The notes beneath the pieces are model-generated. The model did not search any database. It was not told the origin of the DNA and was given only the letters and a program-made list of their open reading frames with translations. DNA of 64,000 bases from Parabacteroides distasonis ATCC 8503. GTDB taxonomy: Bacteria; Bacteroidota; Bacteroidia; Bacteroidales; Tannerellaceae. Both the position numbers and the translations under genes were made by a program. The DNA is taken from contig NC_009615.1 of assembly GCF_000012845.1 (NCBI RefSeq), forward strand, positions 4,280,501-4,344,500, written 5' to 3'. Shown here in pieces: positions 1 through 8,190 of the stretch. Each line of letters opens with the position of its first letter. Within the stretch, counting starts at the first letter, position 1.

Positions 1-59
1 CTCGGAAATCATCTGAAGCGTGCGTTTAGCATATAAAATTTAAATCTAGTTACCCTTGT

Positions 60-290
60 TTATGTAGTGACCCTGCTGTGATTTTTATATGCTTACCCTA
101 ATGTCTGTTGCGAATATATTCATAATATTCATAGGTTGTATCTTTATTTGATCGGTATTTATATCAGCTTAGTGTGTAAAACTATCAACAGGTGGAGTGA
201 ACCTTGTGATGAAGCGGGTTTTCGTTAGTGTTTAAATAAAGTTAAGACGGTGTTCGTGTCAATATCATGGGTATTCCTATCACGGAGAAT
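60..290 (-). repeat. Diverged copy of the leader region upstream of the Mfa2-like gene
   Basis: Positions about 60-290 align with about 1308-1560. Both carry, in the same order, a stretch like TTTTTATATGCTTACCCTA, CATAGGTTGTATCTTT, the box TAGTTTTAC (minus strand, 175-184 and 1459-1468), and a TTAAATAA..GTTAA tract. The copy lies downstream of the 375-1307 gene, so it probably serves, or once served, another minus-strand fimbrial gene lying left of the window. No convincing start codon or ORF is visible in bases 1-60. The rest of 1-374 is non-coding. Confidence 0.5.
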
Positions 291-311
291 GCGGTTTTTG
301 AGAGAAAAACA

Positions 312-348
312 GCGCACGCCCGAAATTCTCTAATCTCGTGACGTGCGC
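312..348 (-). terminator. Hairpin after the Mfa2-like gene
   Basis: A perfect 7-bp stem, GCGCACG (312-318) and CGTGCGC (342-348), with a 23-nt loop lies just past the stop codon of the minus-strand gene. It is a plausible terminator, although the loop is long and the U tract is weak. Confidence 0.4.
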
Positions 349-374
349 CAAAGCATATAAAAATTGAGGGTATC

Positions 375-1307
375 TTAATTCATTGTTATATGTTGGATAA
401 CGGTTGCCCAGTCAGCAATTGTAATATTAGCCGAAACTTCTCCGGAGTACTTGAAAGTGATCTCGGTGCGTTTTCCGGGGGTTGCAGCGAATAATTCTCC
501 ATTTTTGTCTTTTTCGCTAGAAAAAATAAGATTGCCGTCCTTGTAAAGCTCTACCGTTATATTTTGAGCCGGAAAAATGGCTTGGGTTTCTGTTGTCAAA
601 TTACCTTTTTCGTCAAAAGAAGCGGGGAAAGCGAATTCAACCTCTTCTCCTGTTGGGTTGCCATTGTAGTCCAATGAGCTTTTTGTATTTTTAATTCGAT
701 ATTCAAAATTTCCGGCATTACTCCCTAGATACTTGATCAGTCCTTTTGTTGAAAGCTGGAAAATTGAAGTTTTGCGAATGATTTGTAATTCGTTTGATAC
801 GGTGGATTTTGTTGAAGAGTTCTTATGAAGCGTAACTTGTCCATAGAACAAATCGCTCGGAATATTAGCTATGCCGTTATTCTCTTTTAGGCTGACTTGC
901 AAATCGGATATAATATTGGCTTTGCTCATGTTTGAAATCTCTTCGTTTCCAGAATTGATTCCACTCCATGCGATCACGGTTATGTCATTACTGTTCGGAC
1001 AGTTAATGTCTATAGCCCGGCGAGATAAAATTGTAGATTTGTTTACATTAATCTGCTCGAAGAAATCGTTGTTTTGATCGAAGACAAATAATGTAGCTCC
1101 ATTCACCTCTCCCTTGGTCGTAATGTCGTTACCATCTGAATTCATTGCTTTTAATACCACGGAGAATGGTACTTCGGCTTGTTCAATAACCTCACTTGTT
1201 GTTGCTACTACGTCATTTGAATCATCCGTGCAAGCGGAGAATGACAAAACTGTTAAAATAACAGAAACCGCAAATACGCAATTTGCGAAAAAATTACCCC
1301 TTTTCAT
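375..1307 (-). CDS. FimB/Mfa2-family fimbrial anchor-like lipoprotein
   Basis: A 310-residue lipoprotein. The N-terminus has a charged MKRG start, a hydrophobic stretch and a lipobox ending in SFSAC at about residue 26, so signal peptidase II processing is expected. The following region (LFVFDQNNDF, then ITVIAWSG) closely matches the layout of the protein at 24966-25877 (LYIFDENLNY, LRIVAWGN). That pattern is typical of the Mfa2/FimB family, which anchors and limits the length of Bacteroidales type V fimbriae at the outer membrane. It is divergent from the hybrid regulator at 1870, with the invertible segment between them. It has its own promoter-like sequence (1396-1468). The family assignment is by overall pattern; a minor tip subunit remains possible. 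Confidence 0.72.
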   Translation of the reverse strand: MKRGNFFANCVFAVSVILTVLSFSACTDDSNDVVATTSEVIEQAEVPFSVVLKAMNSDGNDITTKGEVNGATLFVFDQNNDFFEQINVNKSTILSRRAIDINCPNSNDITVIAWSGINSGNEEISNMSKANIISDLQVSLKENNGIANIPSDLFYGQVTLHKNSSTKSTVSNELQIIRKTSIFQLSTKGLIKYLGSNAGNFEYRIKNTKSSLDYNGNPTGEEVEFAFPASFDEKGNLTTETQAIFPAQNITVELYKDGNLIFSSEKDKNGELFAATPGKRTEITFKYSGEVSANITIADWATVIQHITMN

Positions 1308-1395
1308 GACCCTACTTTTTATATGCTTTACCCTTAATCTAAGTGACTTGGTTTTTTTGACCGCCCCTCAACGGTCTTTCCTTATCACTACATCG

Positions 1396-1468
1396 CAAAT
1401 GTATGTATAAAAATCATAGGTTGTATCTTTTGTGATGGGTATTTTTATCAAAAAAGTGGGTAAAACTA
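1396..1468 (-). promoter_or_regulatory. Promoter region of the Mfa2-like gene
   Basis: On the minus strand TACATTTG (1396-1403) fits the Bacteroides -7 consensus TAnnTTTG. Further upstream lies TAGTTTTACC (1459-1468), the same 10-mer that precedes the plus-strand fimbrial promoters at 3910 and 28735. The spacing between the boxes is longer here than in those promoters. Confidence 0.5.
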
Positions 1469-1634
1469 TCATTATACCTCTATATTCCTCTGTTGATGCA
1501 TGTTTCGGATGATGATTAAATAATGTTAATGGGTTTATTCCTGTCAATTTGAGTGGTAAATATATCATCGCTGGTCCTTATTGATAGCCTTGCCTCTGTT
1601 GTGTGATAGGAATGCAGTTGTTGTTAACGTCTAT

Positions 1635-1841
1635 TAAAACGACAGTAAAAAACGTTCGTTTAAATCTTGCGTTTTCATGTGCATAAATTATGAAGTCTCA
1701 TTGATAATCATGTTATTTTTTTATTATTTTTATCCAACTGAATAACTGAAATTTAAATAAAATTTTTGACCTTTGTAAGGCTGCAAAAAAGTTGAAGATA
1801 AAAACGCAAGATTTAAACGAACGTTTTTTACTGGCGTTTTA
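1635..1841. repeat. Candidate invertible promoter segment (41-bp inverted repeats)
   Basis: Positions 1635-1675 and 1801-1841 are inverted copies of each other, 41 bp long with one mismatch. They bound a 125-bp AT-rich core at 1676-1800. Near-perfect long arms around a promoter-sized core between divergent surface and regulatory genes are the signature of Bacteroidales phase-variable promoters, which are flipped by serine or tyrosine recombinases. In the present orientation a promoter-like GACCTTTG (1768-1775) points right, toward the hybrid regulator. No equivalent box is seen facing left. Inversion would therefore be expected to turn the regulator off. Confidence 0.8.
1768..1775 (+). promoter_or_regulatory. 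Promoter-like -7 box inside the invertible core
   Basis: GACCTTTG differs by one base from TAnnTTTG and would start transcription at about 1782, just before the right repeat arm. No clear -33 TTTG is visible 19 bp upstream, so the promoter may be weak or activator dependent. Confidence 0.4.
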
Positions 1842-1869
1842 TATAAATAACATCTTAATAATCAATGAT

Positions 1870-3771
1870 ATGAGATCAAAAGGTTTTAAAGCGAAATTTA
1901 TGATGGCATTTTGGGGCTTGTTCGTTGAAGCTCATTATATTGCTGCGAACAATGATACAATGGAGGGCTCTCAAGGAATTCTACCTTTTATCATTTTACT
2001 GATAGTGTCCATATGTGTAATAGCTTTTTTGAGTTATTATATGTATAGGTTGAAGAAAGAGAATATTGCCAAAGGTGGTGAGCTTATGGCGAGAAACGAT
2101 GAGCTTCTTCGGTCTGTCGATGCGTTAAGCGTAAAAAATCGGGAGATCCAACAAATGTTGGTCAATAAAATCCGTGAGACTGATAATTGGAATAGGGATA
2201 ATGAGGTAGAACGGGAGGATTTGAAAAAGCGCCTTGAGGAAATGGAAAAGCTCCATAATTCGTTTTTTGTTGAAACGATTCATGAAATGCGTACTCCACT
2301 ATCGCTTGTGCTTGGTTCGTTGAGTGAGTTGTTGCAACGTAAAAATGATATTGACTCTAGTGAAGCGACTCAATTATTGTCTGCTTACCGTAATACTTTG
2401 GCTCTTCAAGACCTTATCGAGCAATTGCGAAATACCCGTCATGGAGATGACGTGGCAAACCATCTTCGGATAGCTCGTTATGACATGATCAGTATAACAA
2501 AGCAGATTTGTGATTTATTCGTGGACTGGATAGCCATGAATAATGTGGAATTTCATATTAATACCCAAACCTCTGTTCTTTGGGTCTGGATAGATCGTCG
2601 GAAGATGGAGTTTGCCTTGCGTGTACTTTTATCTAATGCGTTAAAAAATACCTATCGCTTTGGAAAGATCTCGATCAATATTTCCGTGGTGCGCTCGAAT
2701 GGCAAGGCTTATTGTTCTTTCTCTATCCAAGATGATGGGTTAGGAGAAAGCGAAAGTACCCGTTTGGGTTTGAAACAGATCGTGGATATGACAGAATCTT
2801 CCGGCGCTATTTTCGAAGGAATTTCATCGGAGGACGAGACGGGAACCCAATATACGATATTGATTCCATTGGGGAGAAGCCATTATATGGAACGTGCCGT
2901 GGAATTCATCGAGCCGGATGGTGATCTGGTAAAGCTGAATGAGATGCAGAAGGAGGAGATCGCCGAGTTGATCCAAGTTGTTCCGAAAAAGAAAGAGACC
3001 GGGAAGAAAATGTTGGTGATTGATGACAGTGATCAGATCCGTTGGTTCCTGCGTCATGTTTTTGCCAGTGAGTATCATGTTTCGGAAGCTCATAATGGCC
3101 AGGAGGGTGTAGAGATCGCGCGAGTTGAACGGCCGGATTTTATTTTATGTGACGTGATGATGCCCGTTAAAGATGGGCTTGCTACCTGTCGTGAAATCAA
3201 AGGCATCCCAGAATTAGCGCAAGTGCCGGTTGTCTTGCTAACCGCAAAGGTAGAGAGTGAGGATGTTATAGCTGGCATTGAATGTGGCGCCGATGATTAT
3301 ATAACCAAGCCATTCGATGTAGAGGTGTTACGAAGTAAGGTAAACAGTTTATTGAAACGTAGGGATGAGATGAGACGTTTCTATACGTCGAATTCTGTAG
3401 GTGCGCATCCCGAGGGAGAGAAAACGGTAAAGAAAGATGATTCCCCTTCCAATCTTTTTATGGATGCGGTTATCTCAACGATCGAGAAACATTTGGATGA
3501 CCCTAGTTTTGAGGCGAAGATTTTGGCGGATTCTTTAAACATGAGTCTCCCTACATTATATAGAAAGATAAAACTCTACTCGGATAGTAGTATATTGGAG
3601 CTTACCCGTATGGTACGTTTGAAGAAAGCCGCCGAGCTGATCAGTATGCAGCGATACTCTATCCAAGAGGTTTCGGAAATGGTCGGCTTCAACGATACCG
3701 CCACTTTCCGTAAGCGTTTTACGGAACAATACGGCGTCACTCCTTCACAGTATCTGCCGGGTAAGAATTAA
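1870..3771 (+). CDS. Hybrid two-component regulator (histidine kinase, receiver, AraC-type HTH)
   Basis: About 633 residues. An N-terminal membrane segment (GILPFIILLIVSICVIAF) is followed by a coiled-coil linker. A HisKA domain carries IHEMRTPL (His about 138), then comes an ATPase domain with an N-box-like region (LLSNALKNT) and DDGLG. A receiver domain has CDVMMP (Asp about 428) and TKPF, and the C-terminus is an AraC-type double helix-turn-helix (GFNDTATFRKRF, GVTPSQYL). It lacks the large periplasmic Y_Y_Y/propeller sensor of polysaccharide HTCS proteins, so it belongs to a short-sensor class. The frame is open from a TTG at 1792, but that reads through the inverted-repeat arm, so ATG 1870 is preferred. 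Its place beside the invertible core and between fimbrial genes suggests that it controls fimbriation; this is inference. Confidence 0.88.
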   Translation: MRSKGFKAKFMMAFWGLFVEAHYIAANNDTMEGSQGILPFIILLIVSICVIAFLSYYMYRLKKENIAKGGELMARNDELLRSVDALSVKNREIQQMLVNKIRETDNWNRDNEVEREDLKKRLEEMEKLHNSFFVETIHEMRTPLSLVLGSLSELLQRKNDIDSSEATQLLSAYRNTLALQDLIEQLRNTRHGDDVANHLRIARYDMISITKQICDLFVDWIAMNNVEFHINTQTSVLWVWIDRRKMEFALRVLLSNALKNTYRFGKISINISVVRSNGKAYCSFSIQDDGLGESESTRLGLKQIVDMTESSGAIFEGISSEDETGTQYTILIPLGRSHYMERAVEFIEPDGDLVKLNEMQKEEIAELIQVVPKKKETGKKMLVIDDSDQIRWFLRHVFASEYHVSEAHNGQEGVEIARVERPDFILCDVMMPVKDGLATCREIKGIPELAQVPVVLLTAKVESEDVIAGIECGADDYITKPFDVEVLRSKVNSLLKRRDEMRRFYTSNSVGAHPEGEKTVKKDDSPSNLFMDAVISTIEKHLDDPSFEAKILADSLNMSLPTLYRKIKLYSDSSILELTRMVRLKKAAELISMQRYSIQEVSEMVGFNDTATFRKRFTEQYGVTPSQYLPGKN

Positions 3772-3777
3772 TCGTTT

Positions 3778-3818
3778 TGCCATTTCCCGAATAATCGTCG
3801 GGGAATGGCAAAATTTTT
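3778..3818 (+). terminator. Rho-independent terminator after the hybrid regulator
   Basis: TGCCATTtCCCGA and TCGGGGAATGGCA form a strong stem (3778-3810), followed by an A/T-rich run ending in TTTTTTA. Confidence 0.8.
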
Positions 3819-3909
3819 TATTTGTTTTTTGAAACGATATTTTTCAACCTCTTTTTGATAGCCTTACAACGGTGCTAATCAGCCCGAAAATATCCCGAAT
3901 GAAAATTTA

Positions 3910-3974
3910 TAGTTTTACCTCTTATTTATGAAAGTAACACCTATTTACTTTTTTTTATCGTCCAAATACCTTTG
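3910..3974 (+). promoter_or_regulatory. Fimbrial-type promoter P1
   Basis: TAGTTTTACC (3910-3919), CCTATT (3940-3945) and TACCTTTG (3967-3974, the -7 box) have exactly the spacing seen upstream of 28833 and 35279. CCTATT occupies the region where a -33 box would lie. It drives the fimbrillin at 4114 with a leader of roughly 130 nt. Confidence 0.65.
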
Positions 3975-4113
3975 CAATGTCATTAACGAACAACAGATTG
4001 GTCATGGGGAAGATTTGAACAAAGAGTTCTTGTTATGTGACTGAAAACTTAAAAAGCAATTGAGAAAGAAAGGTTTATATAAAAGATTTATTAACTCATA
4101 AAATTATATGTAT

Positions 4114-5505
4114 ATGAAACTTAGAAATTTATTATTCGGGACAATGATCGCTTGCGTGTTCGCGGCGTGTTCAAACGAGGATGATCCTATCCCTAGCGTG
4201 GATCCGACACCGGAGACAGGGATTGCGGATCTTACAGTTGTGGTAAAGAATTTGGCAAAGAATACACAGACAAAAGCTGCTGATGATTCTAATGCTAAAG
4301 AGGGCGAAACTGCGATTCACAATTTGTTTGTGGTACTTTATAATGAGGATGGGACATTCTTGCAAGTTAGTGATATTACTGCTAATAAGGATGAAGAGCA
4401 AACTAATTCAAACAATGAGATTCAGTTTAAGGGATTAAAGGCTGGTGCTTCTTATCGTGCGTTGGCTTTCGCTAATGTCCCCAAAGAGGCTCTTACTGCA
4501 ACTGCTAACTCTTTTGATTTGACATCTGCTTACTATGTCTTAACCGGTGCAGAAGCGAATGGATTGCCTATGAGTAGTGGAATTAGTCCAGTATTCACTC
4601 TTGCTGAAGGTGAAAATTATTATGGTTACTCAAACGCTACAGGAGGAAACAGTATTGAATCTGGAAAACCTTTAGGATTAATTAGAAATGTGGCTCGTGT
4701 GGAATTGAGTGCTCTTTCTTTGGATATGACTCAAGTCAAGGTTAATAATAGTCAAAAATACAAATCAGGAACAATTAAGTTTGTGCCTAAAGATGTTTTT
4801 GTATTACATGGTCGTAAAAAAGCGAATGTGGCAGACCAAAGCATAAGTAATACTGCGTGGTTCAATCTGCCAGATAAGGTTTGGGGTAATATTGCCGCTA
4901 CTTATGAAACAGCTAATAGTGATGATTATTATTCCGGAACCAACTCTAGTAACTCATTCGGCCGTTTTGCTGGAACTGTCGATGCTGCTAATTATATAAA
5001 GGCATTGAGTACAGCAGAAACAACATATACTCAGAATTGGGATGGTACTGCTATTACCGGAAGTAAAGCAATTACTCTTGCTAATTCTTTATATTTTTAT
5101 GTGTTGCCTAATGATCAGACAAAAGCGGCCAGAGAACAAGAAGATCCGGAAGAAGAAGGCCAGGCTTTCGTCTTGGATAAAACAACTTTGGCATCCGAAT
5201 TGGTAATCAGTGGTGAAGTTTATATAAAAGCTATAATGAACGATAACACATCTTGGACATTCGGCGAAGAGAGTACTCCTGTATTGCGCTATTGGCCGAT
5301 AAAGATTGGTATCGATGGATTAGATAGTGAAGACACATATTATGGTCAGGTACATAGAAACGTGGTTTATAACATTTCCGCTACTATCGCAGGTAATGGT
5401 TATGCAGATCCTACTCTTCCTAAGGGGGATCCTACAGCTGACTTGTTTGTAAAGACAATGGTTATGAACTGGGGTACAGCCACTCAAGCTCCTGTTATCG
5501 AATAA
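4114..5505 (+). CDS. Major fimbrial subunit (FimA/Mfa1-type fimbrillin), promoter-linked copy
   Basis: A 463-residue lipoprotein precursor: MKLRNLLFGTMIACVFAAC supplies the signal peptide and lipobox (FAAC). The mature N-terminus has the usual fimbrillin beta-strand pattern (LTVVVKNL, then LFVVLYNEDG). The C-terminus (HRNVVYNISATIAG, then VMNWG and PVIE) is the classic donor-strand end of type V pili. An in-frame ATG lies 6 nt upstream at 4108, but 4114 fits the paralogs. The first 74 bp (4118-4191) are nearly identical to the 5' end of the minus-strand paralog at 20301-21635. Only this copy has a promoter (P1) and an ATG. Confidence 0.85.
   Translation: MKLRNLLFGTMIACVFAACSNEDDPIPSVDPTPETGIADLTVVVKNLAKNTQTKAADDSNAKEGETAIHNLFVVLYNEDGTFLQVSDITANKDEEQTNSNNEIQFKGLKAGASYRALAFANVPKEALTATANSFDLTSAYYVLTGAEANGLPMSSGISPVFTLAEGENYYGYSNATGGNSIESGKPLGLIRNVARVELSALSLDMTQVKVNNSQKYKSGTIKFVPKDVFVLHGRKKANVADQSISNTAWFNLPDKVWGNIAATYETANSDDYYSGTNSSNSFGRFAGTVDAANYIKALSTAETTYTQNWDGTAITGSKAITLANSLYFYVLPNDQTKAAREQEDPEEEGQAFVLDKTTLASELVISGEVYIKAIMNDNTSWTFGEESTPVLRYWPIKIGIDGLDSEDTYYGQVHRNVVYNISATIAGNGYADPTLPKGDPTADLFVKTMVMNWGTATQAPVIE
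4118..4191 (+). repeat. Left arm of 74-bp inverted repeat shared by two fimbrillin genes
   Basis: It covers the signal-peptide coding region of the expressed fimbrillin. Its reverse complement occurs at 21588-21661 with 73/74 identity, and similarity falls off sharply on both sides. Recombination between the arms would invert 4118-21661 and place the other fimbrillin behind P1. Confidence 0.8.
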
Positions 5506-5528
5506 TACTTATTCTTTGAATAATAATC

Positions 5529-5565
5529 AAAAGGCATTCTCTATCAACAGGGAATGCCTTTTTTG
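5529..5565 (+). terminator. Terminator of the expressed fimbrillin
   Basis: AAAGGCATTC and GAATGCCTTT form a stem (5530-5539 and 5552-5561) followed by a T run. A very similar hairpin ends the convergent silent fimbrillin (20244-20277). Confidence 0.85.
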
Positions 5566-6077
5566 TTATAAATATAATATGTCAATGCCCGTTGGCAAAG
5601 TTAGAAAGTCAAAAGATTTATGTTTAAGAAGTTGTTCTCTCCGGACACGCCCCAGATGCCATTCTATGTGTAAATAATCCAAATCATCTACCATATCTAC
5701 CATTATTTATGTAATCTTTTGATTGTAAATAATTTATCTTGTGGTGGTAGATAGTGAACATCTACCACTACAAACTTCGATCTACCATCATTAGGTTACC
5801 GGAAAGATTAGCACGAACAATTACTACTAACGATAAATAATGTATAACATTCTGCATTTCAATAAATAATAGTTTTTTGCATAGAAAAAACAAAAGTTTT
5901 GCTATAGAGAAACTTTTGTTTCTTTAGTATGAAATAAAAGTTTCTTCAGTATGAAACCACTAACTTCACCTATTGAAACTCTTATTGGCTTTAATCCCTT
6001 TGTCTGTCTCTTATAAAATCGTATAATACTAAATATACGAGTCCGCAAGCTTGGGAAGTGATTTTTTTGCGTTTCCC
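5566..6077. other. Non-coding stretch with GGTAGAT repeats and a hairpin
   Basis: No gene is visible. Positions 5678-5795 hold several ATCTACC/GGTAGAT copies, one pair forming GGTAGAT..ATCTACC. Similar TGTAGAT/GGTAGAT copies continue past the IS66 right end (20022-20135), so the cluster was one block before IS66 inserted. A perfect 12-bp stem, AAACAAAAGTTT (5888-5899) and AAACTTTTGTTT (5910-5921), follows. After it comes a direct repeat of TTTCTTyAGTATGAAA. Confidence 0.5.
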
Positions 6078-6143
6078 GTAAGCGTCTCCGCGATGCCGTC
6101 TTTTTTCATAATTATCCATATCCTACCTTTGTGCTCAAAAAAA

Positions 6144-6575
6144 ATGGAGAGCAACTTACTCTTTTCTCGCATAATAGAAGATTATAAAAATCACTTGCGT
6201 GAATCCTATGACAATTATTTAAGTTTCGAGGCATTTTGTGCTCCCTATCACATCCGTGTAAAAAATATCCGCCAGTGGATGTGGCGTCATGGTCTAACAG
6301 TCAGTACCTTTTATTATAGCGTACTACTGGAGAAGTACAACTCTGACCCTGACTTCATACTTCCCTCCCCGGCCGGAAGTAGAAAGAATGTTTCCAGCCA
6401 TACAGGTAAAACCCATACTTATACATCTTCCTCACCGCAAGCGATAAAAGGCATTTGTATCACATTCCCTGACGGTATTGTGATTAACATCCGTCAGACT
6501 ACCGCTTCCGAGCTTACTAAACTCATCGATTCCTACAACAAACTAAATGACCGTAACCATGTTCAGCCTAAATGA
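6144..6575 (+). CDS. tnpA: IS66 accessory protein TnpA-like
   Basis: A 143-residue protein in the tnpA position of IS66. The frame is open further upstream to 6051, but that would overlap the terminal repeat, and MESNLLF at 6144 is the sensible start. The N-terminal half (LSFEAFCAPYHIRVKNIRQWMWRHG) looks like a helix-turn-helix DNA-binding segment. The C-terminal half (ITFPDGIVINIRQTTASEL) matches the usual end of Bacteroidales IS66 orf1 proteins. It overlaps the start of tnpB by 17 nt, which fits translational coupling. Confidence 0.8.
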   Translation: MESNLLFSRIIEDYKNHLRESYDNYLSFEAFCAPYHIRVKNIRQWMWRHGLTVSTFYYSVLLEKYNSDPDFILPSPAGSRKNVSSHTGKTHTYTSSSPQAIKGICITFPDGIVINIRQTTASELTKLIDSYNKLNDRNHVQPK

Positions 6576-6732
6576 ATCCCTCGTTTACTATCTCTATCCC
6601 CGTTATATCACAGCGGGCAAGGGGATTGAATGCCTTTATGAGCTTATTCGTTCCCAGATGGGAGCCGATTCCCTGAACGGGGATGTATATCTGTTTTTCC
6701 TTAAAAAATGTCACTTAAAAATGAAAATATGA
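6559..6732 (+). pseudogene. tnpB: IS66 tnpB, 5' fragment
   Basis: The reading MFSLNESLVYYLYPRY, then KGIECLYELIRSQMG and GDVYLFFLKK, is the N-terminal half of the IS66 Orf2 (TnpB) family. The frame then runs into foreign sequence after 6708 and stops at 6732. The missing half (DLVKILHWDTDGF onward) is found at 18114-18316, so the gene was cut by the mobilizable element at the sequence TAAAAAA. Confidence 0.88.
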
Positions 6733-6826
6733 GCAAAACATAGAGAATGTACTGACCATCAGTGGTGTTTGGCATAAAGTGGCTTCAAGTGGCATAAGTA
6801 GTGAAGACATGGTCTGAGCAGAATAT

Positions 6827-6861
6827 AGAAGTTGTTATGCTTCCAAACCATTACCTCGTAT
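6827..6861 (+). repeat. Left-end integrase arm-type site (candidate)
   Basis: AGAAGTTGTTATG and CCATTACCTCGTAT recur at the right end (18014-18049) as AGAAGTTATG and TCATTACCTCATAT, in the same orientation. A second shared word, CATAAAGTGGCTT (6773-6785), matches CATAAGTGGCTT (18063-18074). Repeated words near both ends of an integrase element are typical of arm sites. Confidence 0.5.
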
Positions 6862-6941
6862 CAAATGCACTTTTAACACTAACTTCCTATTTTTCTGCGT
6901 TCTGCGTAGGTTTGCGTTCTGCCCTTATGACTCTCATGATT

Positions 6942-6949
6942 TAATTTTG
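6942..6949 (+). promoter_or_regulatory. Integrase promoter -7 box
   Basis: TAATTTTG fits TAnnTTTG and lies 22 nt before the integrase ATG. No well-spaced -33 TTTG is visible. Confidence 0.45.
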
Positions 6950-6971
6950 CACCAAACAAAAAGCAAGGATT

Positions 6972-8180
6972 ATGAGAAGTACATTTAAGACTGTCTTCTA
7001 TGTAAATGGAAGCAAAGAGAAGAGTGGAATTGTCCCTATCATGGGACGGGTTACCATCAATGGGACGATTGCTCAGTTCAGTTGTAAACAGAGTATATCC
7101 AAGGAGTTATGGGATGCCAAAGCTAATCGGGCTAAAGGTAAGAGCCGTAAGTCTATGGATGTTAATCATGCGCTTGATAATATCAAGGCGCAGATAGCAA
7201 AGCATTACCAGCGGCTTTCTGACCGGGAGGCATTTGTAACTGCCGAAATGGTACGCAATGCCTATCAAGGTATCGGCACAGAGTATGAAACGGTGTTACG
7301 TGCCTTTGATAAGATGAATGCGGATTTTGCCAAACGTGTTGGGAAAGACCGTTCGGAGCGTACATACCGTAAATATCTTACCGTAAGGAAATATGTCGCC
7401 GAATTTATGAAAAACCATTATAAGCGTTCGGATATGGGGATGAATGAACTGACGGAAGAGTTTATCCATGATTATTGTCTGTATCTACGTAACGAGGTCG
7501 GACTTGCCCAATCTTCCGTATGGATATATTCCATACCATTGAAGCATATCGTAACTTCCGCTCATTACCACGGGAAGATACCGAGAAATCCATTTGCACA
7601 ATATCATGTGAATCCTGACCATAAGGAACGTGGCTTCTTGACAGAGAACGAAATCAAAGCCATGAGTACAATCGAATTGGAAAATGCCAATTTCGCTATT
7701 GCAAGGGACATTTTTATTTTCGGATGCTGGACGGGTATATCATTCGTGGACATCAAAAATCTCACCACAGACAATATCGTGGAACTGAATGGCTCACGTT
7801 GGATTGTATCCAAAAGGCAGAAAACAGGTGTGCCGTTTCAAATCAAGCTGATGGACATTCCCGCTCAAATAATTGAGCGAAATAAGCCATTCAGAAATGG
7901 TAAGAATTTGTTCAACATAAATTCTTACGACATGGTAAATAGGCGCATCAAGACTGTGGCAAAAATGTGTGGAATAGAAAAGAACATTTCATTTCACCTG
8001 AGCCGGCATTCCTTCGCTGTTTTAGCCCTTAATTATGGTATGCCAATAGAAAGTGTCAGCAAAATACTCGGACATACAAATATCACTACTACGCAGATTT
8101 ATGCAAAAGTGACCAACACGAAACTTGAAAACGACATTTCTGCTTTTGAAGATAAGGTTAGCGGACATTTCACCATATAA
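6972..8180 (+). CDS. int: Tyrosine recombinase / integrase of the mobilizable element
   Basis: 402 residues: an arm-binding N-terminal region, a SAM-like core-binding domain (about 110-200) and a catalytic domain. HLSRHSFAVLAL (H-x-x-R-H), LGHTNITTTQIYAKV (His and nucleophile Tyr) and a K-containing beta hairpin are present. The usual first catalytic Arg (TGLR) is replaced in CWTGISFVDI. Absence of that Arg at this position is a known trait of many Bacteroides conjugative and mobilizable transposon integrases. It is the first gene inside the left boundary and presumably excises and integrates the element. Confidence 0.9.
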   Translation: MRSTFKTVFYVNGSKEKSGIVPIMGRVTINGTIAQFSCKQSISKELWDAKANRAKGKSRKSMDVNHALDNIKAQIAKHYQRLSDREAFVTAEMVRNAYQGIGTEYETVLRAFDKMNADFAKRVGKDRSERTYRKYLTVRKYVAEFMKNHYKRSDMGMNELTEEFIHDYCLYLRNEVGLAQSSVWIYSIPLKHIVTSAHYHGKIPRNPFAQYHVNPDHKERGFLTENEIKAMSTIELENANFAIARDIFIFGCWTGISFVDIKNLTTDNIVELNGSRWIVSKRQKTGVPFQIKLMDIPAQIIERNKPFRNGKNLFNINSYDMVNRRIKTVAKMCGIEKNISFHLSRHSFAVLALNYGMPIESVSKILGHTNITTTQIYAKVTNTKLENDISAFEDKVSGHFTI

Positions 8181-8190
8181 AGAATGGCTT

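Noticed and set aside
1792..1869. TTG start of the hybrid regulator at 1792
   Set aside because: The extension reads through the 41-bp inverted-repeat arm and starts within a few bases of the proposed transcription start. The ATG at 1870 gives a sensible protein.
6051..6143. N-terminal extension of the IS66 tnpA ORF
   Set aside because: It would start outside the IS66 terminal repeat at 6078 and adds residues unlike the family.
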